A stretch of 18,408 nucleotides of DNA from JBDLSY01 sp041170585 (GTDB lineage: Bacteria; Pseudomonadota; Gammaproteobacteria; Burkholderiales; Burkholderiaceae_C): positions 1-18,408 of the forward strand of contig JBEDNN010000061.1 of assembly GCA_041170585.1 (NCBI GenBank), read 5' to 3'. Positions within the stretch are counted from its first letter, which is position 1. The number at the start of each line of letters is the position of its first letter. A program made the translations under genes and the position numbers. Of this stretch, positions 12,571-18,408 are shown one piece after another. A model generated the notes under the pieces. That model was not told the DNA's origin. It saw only the letters and a list, made by a program, of their open reading frames with translations, and did no database searches.

Positions 12571-15500
12571 TTAACGTGCTAAAGTATTGTTAATATAAGG
12601 ATTTTTTGATTGCAATAAATCCTGATCAAATTTATAGCGCAACCTTAAATAAACGCCCCGAGCGGTATAATCACTTGATAAATCTTTATCTGTATAACCT
12701 GTAAAATTATACCCTAATGAAGCCCATAAGTTGCTTGCCATTGAATAACCGACCTCAATACCTACACCGCTTTGTAGTGAACGACCTACTTGATTCAAAG
12801 CTTTACCACTCATTAAACTTAGGTTTAGACCTAAGTCAATTTTTTCAGTCACATCATAAATCAGCCTACCGGACAATAAATACGCAGTATAGCGGTCTAA
12901 AGGAGTTCCTTGATCACGTTCACTGACGGATTTACCTGCCAACCTGCCTGATAACCACCAAGGACGACTGGGATGGTAATTCGCTTGCACGATACCTACC
13001 AAAGCTTTGCGATAATCGTTTTCGCCATTTACGTTATCTTCAACTTTATACTCTAGCTTACCCAACGCATCAAAATGGTTATGCTGTACTGGGCGGTAAG
13101 CAAACCCTAATTGAAAACGATCCTGCCAAGCATTAGCTTGCTCACCATGATTATTAGTCGCTAAATAGTAATTTCGTGCCAATACAGTCCAATCACTTGA
13201 TAGCTTACGGGCAAGCTGTGTTGTGAATAACAGTGTATCTTGACGCGTTAAAGTATCTAAAACACCGTTTGCATCTAAGCGACGGTATTCTAAATTCATA
13301 CTTGACTTCCAAAGTGGTGAACCTGTATAGTCTAACCCTATTGTCCCTGCGAAAGCATTTTTACCACTACCAGAAATAACCCGCAAACGCTCTACCCCAG
13401 TTGACAACAACATTCCATCAGATAACTGCCATGCATTGCGTAAACCCGTTGCAATTTGTGATTCACTACTTTCAACGGCATCACGTAAACGGTATTCAGA
13501 AAAAACATTACCGCCTTGCATATAAGTAGAATTAATACCCAAAGAAACGGATGAACTACGATTAGATATATCTAAACCATACTGTGAAGATAAATCACGT
13601 TGTTGGTCTGCACGTATGTATACCCGTGTACGCTCACTAGCTTGATACTCTGCTCCTAACTCAAACCGGCGTGCATTATTGTCATCAACAGACACACCTA
13701 GACCATCTGTCACACTATTTTTACCTATATCCGCTTTTGCATTAATACTTAAACGGTTGGTTATTTTTAAATCAGCACCCACATAAACTGTATCACTTTG
13801 ACGCTTAATACTTGAGTTAGATGGCGAAACATTCATAGTATCGCACACAGTACCATTAATATTCATTAATGACGATGAATTAGCACCCGAAAATCCACCA
13901 CTATTATTCGGCGAAAATGTACTGCCTAGTTGTGGATTACACGCACTATTTGTTAATAAGCCATTGACTGTGCCTTCTTCGCGATTAGTACGAACGCCCG
14001 TACTTAACGTTACACTGTCACTTAATTTTGCCTGAATACCTATACGTCCAGTACTGGCTTGCGCATCAGTATCTAACGCTTTTGAACGTCCAATATCACC
14101 GTCTATAGCCACTGATGGTGATAGTTTAACTGTTGTATTGATACCCATTTGTTGAGTACCTGCACCTACTGAATCTGTGCTAACATTCATAAAACCAGCT
14201 TCAGTACGCCTTAAATACGCATTGGCTTCTACAACATCACCAGTATGTTTTAATTCAACCCGTGAAGCAATCCCCTCACGTTCAGTTAAAGAAGCATTAG
14301 ACTGAACTATCGGTAAGACTACTGGACTATTTACTGTCAAAGTTTTTGATTGCGCAATTTCAGCGACAAGCCGTGTTGATTCACCCAAATGAACCGCTGT
14401 ATTAACACTGGCTAACTTCAGCGACGCAATTGGATTATTGTCTTGCACATACGAACCACCCACAGTAGCATACGATCCTATATTCATCTGACCATCAATA
14501 CCTGCCACTACAAATTTCTCACCACCTTGATCAACTTCGTAACTAATTCTTAAGCTCATAGGGTTGCCTTGTGCATCTAAACTAGGCAAAGCGCGCGACA
14601 ATAAAATACGCGAACTAAACGGTTCAAATACATAATCATTTAAACGAACCAAAGGGGTTATTGATAAAATTGTACTTAAATTCCTACGATCACGCACAAG
14701 TATTTCTATCTTCTCTGAATTTTCTAATGCTGTTGTATTCTTTACTGCAAAAGGACCGCTAGTACCATTTGCTGTAATTTCTTCTGTTACATTCTTTAGC
14801 GTATCATAAGCAACAAATCCATTAACGATACCTGTTGAACCTTCAATATGACCTTTAAAGCCCGTTAAACTTCGGCTATAAGTACCCAATTGACGCAAAT
14901 CAGTCCCTGCAACCATTCCTGTGCCTGCAGCTTGACTAAAACCATCTGCTGTATTGTAATCGCCATACATTGCAAAACTACGGTCTTTATCTACACGTAC
15001 ATAAAAACGCTCACTTGAACGTGCTTCAAAGCCTTTAACGCTTGCATCACCATATACTGGGTACATTTGCTCAGGCTTAATATCACGCAATAAACGCGCC
15101 CGTGTTTCTTTATCACTATCAAAACTAAGTGTTAATAGAGTGCTACCAGCTATCTTGCCTTTTAAGAAAAAAGCTGCCCGCAATGCAGCGGTACTAACAT
15201 TACCATTTTTCCCTGTATTGCTACGGCTAAAACGATTGATTTCTCGCTCAAAACCATCATCAATTCGCGCTGGACTTATAGTCGTACCTAAATTTACTTT
15301 TGTTAAGCGTAAAGAACCTTCAATTAAACCAGCCGCTACCATCTCACGTAATTCTAAACCAAACGGAATTACTCCCACTGCAAATGAGTCACCCGCACTA
15401 ACCTTCAGTTGAACATCCTGCACAGTATCAGGTGCAATTAAACTAAATACAGATTGACCGTCTAATACCTTTAGTTGAATTCCAGGTACGCTACGGTCTG

Positions 15501-15930
15501 CATCTTTACTAGTATTACCAAACTCGTCATCAGCAGTGCCATTAAGTTGAAGTTTGCCACCACTATGCTCTAAAGTCAATAGTACGGGGTCTTTCATCAA
15601 ATTACCCTGTAAATCATGTACTGTCACATACACATTTAACTCACTTCGCCCATCTGCAGGCACACCAGCGTTATCTACTTTAACACGAATTTTACCTATC
15701 TTTGCGTTCGCTGCATAAGCACTATTAAGCAAACTCATAGAGTTTGATTGAATACCCGCTGATGCAACATTGGCTATAAACTTGCTATTTAATGCACTCT
15801 CTACATTGCTATTTGCCGATAAAACTGCTGAACTACTAACCGTAAATAAACCTAATAAGGCTACATGTAATACTTTAGGACAGCCTACTTTCTTGACTGT
15901 GCGTGCTTTTAATGTAGTATGAGCTTTCAT
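12571..15930 (-). CDS. large outer-membrane beta-barrel protein with N-terminal Ig-like domain
   Basis: This 1119-residue exported protein has an extended signal peptide: a basic N-region with six Lys/Arg by residue 19, a hydrophobic core at about 20-39, and cleavage near A39 or A76. Residues about 77-185 form an invasin/Big_1-type Ig-like domain (GKIRVKVDNAGVPADGRSEL). From about 250 to the end the sequence is an alternating amphipathic beta pattern with many Asn/Ser-rich loops. It includes a conserved-looking segment with YPVYGDASVKGFEARSSERF (290-309) and VDKDRSFAMYGDYN (313-326). It ends in barrel-like strands (GVYLRLRYKF) plus a 17-residue non-barrel tail. Only two cysteines remain in the mature chain (C664, C696), both in one long loop. 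The ribosome-binding site is GAGAGGA. It lies 18 nt after the DUF11 gene and 59 nt before the OmpA gene. No TonB box or plug was recognised; the function is unknown. Confidence 0.82.
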   Translation of the reverse strand: MKAHTTLKARTVKKVGCPKVLHVALLGLFTVSSSAVLSANSNVESALNSKFIANVASAGIQSNSMSLLNSAYAANAKIGKIRVKVDNAGVPADGRSELNVYVTVHDLQGNLMKDPVLLTLEHSGGKLQLNGTADDEFGNTSKDADRSVPGIQLKVLDGQSVFSLIAPDTVQDVQLKVSAGDSFAVGVIPFGLELREMVAAGLIEGSLRLTKVNLGTTISPARIDDGFEREINRFSRSNTGKNGNVSTAALRAAFFLKGKIAGSTLLTLSFDSDKETRARLLRDIKPEQMYPVYGDASVKGFEARSSERFYVRVDKDRSFAMYGDYNTADGFSQAAGTGMVAGTDLRQLGTYSRSLTGFKGHIEGSTGIVNGFVAYDTLKNVTEEITANGTSGPFAVKNTTALENSEKIEILVRDRRNLSTILSITPLVRLNDYVFEPFSSRILLSRALPSLDAQGNPMSLRISYEVDQGGEKFVVAGIDGQMNIGSYATVGGSYVQDNNPIASLKLASVNTAVHLGESTRLVAEIAQSKTLTVNSPVVLPIVQSNASLTEREGIASRVELKHTGDVVEANAYLRRTEAGFMNVSTDSVGAGTQQMGINTTVKLSPSVAIDGDIGRSKALDTDAQASTGRIGIQAKLSDSVTLSTGVRTNREEGTVNGLLTNSACNPQLGSTFSPNNSGGFSGANSSSLMNINGTVCDTMNVSPSNSSIKRQSDTVYVGADLKITNRLSINAKADIGKNSVTDGLGVSVDDNNARRFELGAEYQASERTRVYIRADQQRDLSSQYGLDISNRSSSVSLGINSTYMQGGNVFSEYRLRDAVESSESQIATGLRNAWQLSDGMLLSTGVERLRVISGSGKNAFAGTIGLDYTGSPLWKSSMNLEYRRLDANGVLDTLTRQDTLLFTTQLARKLSSDWTVLARNYYLATNNHGEQANAWQDRFQLGFAYRPVQHNHFDALGKLEYKVEDNVNGENDYRKALVGIVQANYHPSRPWWLSGRLAGKSVSERDQGTPLDRYTAYLLSGRLIYDVTEKIDLGLNLSLMSGKALNQVGRSLQSGVGIEVGYSMASNLWASLGYNFTGYTDKDLSSDYTARGVYLRLRYKFDQDLLQSKNPYINNTLAR

Positions 15931-15948
15931 TATCTTTTCCTCTCAAAC

Positions 15949-18408
15949 TTAACGAACCACTGCTGGCACAATAGTATTCACAGATTTACTCTCAAACTCT
16001 AATACATTAACATTATTAATATTAGTATTATAGTTAGCATCATCTCGTGATTTACGCGCTTGAACTTGTTTTACAACCGTGTCATAGCAACCGGTTTCTA
16101 TAAAGTCAGCCCTTTGTATATCACCATTTTTTAAATCTAAGAACAAACTCATTGCATCACCCGTATTACGGCTACTGCTAGTTGTCATCACACTACCACG
16201 CGGCAAAGTACTTTGATCTAACACCAATACATTTAGCTTAGGGTCTAAATCACACAAATTGTATTTGCCTTCAACATCCGTAGTAATACTTGTACCATCT
16301 TGTAAATAAAGACGCACATTCGGAATGCCCATTTCTTGGGAGCTTGAATCTTGTATATGATTATTATTACAGTCCATATATACTTTACCGACTACACAGC
16401 TTTGAGTACCTAAAACACCACCTGTGACTTTAACTGTATGCTGTGCTTCATTTGAACACGGTGCGTTTGGTAAAGCACAATTTACATTAAGCCCTACGGT
16501 TGCAGTTGCACGGTTAATACCTGTACCTTGTTGTGCACCAACACCTAAACGAACACGGTAACTTAGAATTACTTCACCTTTGGCATTGATAATACCTGTA
16601 TTAAATTTTAGTACAGGCCCTGGTTTACCCGATGGCTCTGATAATTTAGTCACTACACCGTTTTCACCCTGTAATTGTGCTGTGCCATCAATATAACGAA
16701 ACCCTGCAGGTAAATTGTCTACAACTTCTGATACCGCAATACTGTTGGTCGCATCATCAACTCGCTTTATCTTAATGGTATAACGCACACTGTCACCTAT
16801 TTCTGCTGTAACTTTATCAGCTACTTTGCTTAATAATAGCTTCGGTTGTGCTGCAGGATCCATCGGTATATGGTTATTTACAACTGCTGTACCACTGGCA
16901 GGCGTTAAATTAAAATCTAAAAAGTAAGTGGTATCTTGTGATAAATTAGGCGGTGGATTACCATTCACACCATTACCATTCACACCAACATTTCCGCTAC
17001 CTATAGGTGTGAATATACCATTACTCAATGTACCAGAAACACTGCTAGGAACAGATTGCAATATAGGAATAATACTAGAAGCAGAGTCAACCGTTACTGT
17101 ACCCGCTGTAAATGAAGTGTAGCCTGGTGCTTTAACCGTAATTTTATACACCCCTGATGGCGCTGTATTGACTAACAAAAATTGATAAGCACCTGGCAAC
17201 GGCGTATTAACACCTGATGACTTCATTGAGGCGCTTTGACCTGACACCGCATAGCGGTTTGCAGCCGCTAAGTGTAGTGACGGCTCAAATCCAACTGGAC
17301 CTGTTAACGTCACAGTAGCACCAGTAATCGGTAAACGTGTCACACTGTCGTACACTACGCCAGAAGGATCTAACGGCAAGGATTGATTCAATAAATTCGC
17401 ACCAGACTTCAATGAAACACTCAGTTCATTTGGATTAATGATGGTCGAAGTACCGCCTGCTGTATTGACTGTAGTACCTATTACAAATGGCTGTGCACTG
17501 GTGTGATCAATCGTAGGAACACCATAAAGAATGCCGTTTGTATCCGCATCACGAAAGCGAACTGTATACGCTTGGTTAGGCACTAAACCAGTCACTTGAT
17601 AACTACCAGGACCTGTCAGCGAACCCACCACACCTAATGAAGACTCATTATTACTTGGTACTGACGCGATAACTTTACGATACGTCAGCGAGGCAGGATG
17701 GTTATCAATTACCTCAACAATCATACCACCGACTGGCAATTCACCATTATTTAATTGACGGTCATGGTTTGTATCTTGCCATACAATACCTGATAAACTA
17801 GACGATTGCTGAACGGCAGTCGAGTATTCAAAGATATTATTATCAGTATAAAAAGGTATCATCGTTTCACCGCCACCATCTACTTTAAGTTTATTAATCA
17901 AAGCGGGTGCACATTGACCTTGCGCGTTGGCTGTTGCACAAGCAATATTTTCAACTGCAACCAATAATTTAATTTCATCTAAGCTATAGTTTACAGAAGG
18001 AGGCATCGCTGACGGCATAACCACAGCATTTGATTTACATACCATAGTGGTGCTACCTATAACTGTTGTACTACAATCCCAATTAGTACCTGTGGGAATT
18101 GCTTTTACAGTCATGCCTACTGGTAAAGTATCTACGACTGTATATTCGCCCACTGTCGGTAAATAACCTGCGTTACCAATTTTTATTGTGTATATTCCAA
18201 CGTTACCCACCGTAAATGAATCAGGGGTATGCGTTTTATTAACTACAAGATCAGGACTACCAGATGTAACAATTGTCAATGTAGACATATCGCACACCGT
18301 TTGATTCGGCGACGGCGCACACAATGTATAGATGACCGTACAATTGCTATTTGCTACCGTTGGGCTACTGTAACTCACAATACCTGTGGTACTGATGGTA
18401 GCATTACC
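15949..18408 (-). CDS. multidomain surface protein with DUF11 and SdrD/CnaB-like modules (5' end beyond window)
   Basis: The frame is open from the right edge, so the N-terminus and any signal peptide are missing; the GTG at 18378 is an internal valine. Numbering from that codon, residues 42-170 are a DUF11 repeat (LVVNKTHTPDSFTVGNVGIY), 195-335 an SdrD B-like domain (LSGIVWQDTNHDRQLNNGEL), 338-445 a carboxypeptidase-regulatory/CnaB-like fold, and 455-480 a Gly/Asn-rich linker. Residues 512-655 form a second DUF11 repeat (LLLSKVADKVTAEIGDSVRY), and 659-760 a second SdrD-like domain with VYMDCNNNHIQDSS and DVEGKYNLCDL. Cysteines are paired within domains. There is no C-terminal anchor, LPXTG or barrel; it ends in an Asn-rich tail. 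It is probably a secreted stalk or adhesin held by the downstream barrel protein. Confidence 0.82.
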   Translation of the reverse strand, partial: GNATISTTGIVSYSSPTVANSNCTVIYTLCAPSPNQTVCDMSTLTIVTSGSPDLVVNKTHTPDSFTVGNVGIYTIKIGNAGYLPTVGEYTVVDTLPVGMTVKAIPTGTNWDCSTTVIGSTTMVCKSNAVVMPSAMPPSVNYSLDEIKLLVAVENIACATANAQGQCAPALINKLKVDGGGETMIPFYTDNNIFEYSTAVQQSSSLSGIVWQDTNHDRQLNNGELPVGGMIVEVIDNHPASLTYRKVIASVPSNNESSLGVVGSLTGPGSYQVTGLVPNQAYTVRFRDADTNGILYGVPTIDHTSAQPFVIGTTVNTAGGTSTIINPNELSVSLKSGANLLNQSLPLDPSGVVYDSVTRLPITGATVTLTGPVGFEPSLHLAAANRYAVSGQSASMKSSGVNTPLPGAYQFLLVNTAPSGVYKITVKAPGYTSFTAGTVTVDSASSIIPILQSVPSSVSGTLSNGIFTPIGSGNVGVNGNGVNGNPPPNLSQDTTYFLDFNLTPASGTAVVNNHIPMDPAAQPKLLLSKVADKVTAEIGDSVRYTIKIKRVDDATNSIAVSEVVDNLPAGFRYIDGTAQLQGENGVVTKLSEPSGKPGPVLKFNTGIINAKGEVILSYRVRLGVGAQQGTGINRATATVGLNVNCALPNAPCSNEAQHTVKVTGGVLGTQSCVVGKVYMDCNNNHIQDSSSQEMGIPNVRLYLQDGTSITTDVEGKYNLCDLDPKLNVLVLDQSTLPRGSVMTTSSSRNTGDAMSLFLDLKNGDIQRADFIETGCYDTVVKQVQARKSRDDANYNTNINNVNVLEFESKSVNTIVPAVVR

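Noticed and set aside
15140..15412. Plus-strand frame of 90 codons inside the barrel gene
   Set aside because: Opposite-strand reading of the well-supported 1119-residue frame; composition is a shadow.
18378..18378. GTG as the start of the DUF11 protein
   Set aside because: The frame continues without a stop to the window edge (ten more codons), the first residues are mid-domain and there is no signal peptide, so the gene is cut by the window.

Overview
The window is AT-rich DNA, with long A/T runs between genes, from a Gram-negative bacterium. It is most likely a low-GC betaproteobacterium (Burkholderiales/Neisseriales-like). The basis is the YggX sequence (motifs HQTMLVNENRLNLAD and RARQYLARQMENYFFGG), the ErpA type, and a pyrR-pyrB-pyrC' cluster whose third gene encodes a dihydroorotase that has lost its metal ligands. 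This placement rests on family knowledge, not a database search. No tRNA, rRNA, CRISPR array, insertion sequence or integrase was seen.

Positions 1-1073 carry iron genes: erpA (Fe-S cluster insertion) and yggX (iron trafficking/oxidative protection) on the plus strand. They are followed by a very small, lysine-rich gene on the minus strand (918-1073) whose stop codon abuts that of yggX. Positions 1173-3497 hold alr (alanine racemase) and a class A FAD monooxygenase, 3 nt apart, behind a good sigma70-like promoter. The monooxygenase runs 15 bp into the convergent etfA (ETF alpha), which has no etfB beside it. Positions 4741-5538 hold a UPF0149/YecA-like protein with a C-terminal SEC-C zinc motif. 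On the minus strand, 5560-7766 is a two-gene unit: a CNNM/CorC-type CBS-domain membrane protein whose stop overlaps the start of an EamA/DMT-family transporter.

Positions 8082-10949 are the pyrimidine operon: pyrR, pyrB (aspartate transcarbamoylase) and pyrC' (a dihydroorotase homologue lacking nearly all zinc ligands, so probably a structural partner of PyrB). Its leader contains a heptanucleotide repeat, AMAATAA, in 12 uninterrupted copies ending 17 bases before the pyrR start codon, and an 8-bp inverted repeat upstream of it.

Positions 11306-18408, on the minus strand, form a three-gene surface operon. In transcription order these are a secreted multidomain protein (DUF11, SdrD B-like/CnaB-like modules; its 5' end lies outside the window), a 1119-residue protein with an invasin-type Ig-like N-terminus and a large predicted outer-membrane beta-barrel, and an OmpA-family lipid-free peptidoglycan-binding protein. 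They look like one co-expressed envelope apparatus: an extracellular stalk/adhesin, an outer-membrane barrel, and a peptidoglycan tether. This is the best candidate for an uncharacterised system here.

A recurring theme is short tandem duplication with units of 7 to 18 bp in intergenic DNA (yggX leader, etfA/SEC-C gap, pyrR leader, downstream of pyrC') and in two coding regions (alr C-terminus, OmpA linker). A second theme is a split between genes with clear Shine-Dalgarno sequences (erpA, the small basic gene, pyrC', barrel, OmpA) and genes with none (yggX, alr, monooxygenase, etfA, SEC-C gene, corC-like, eamA, pyrR, pyrB).
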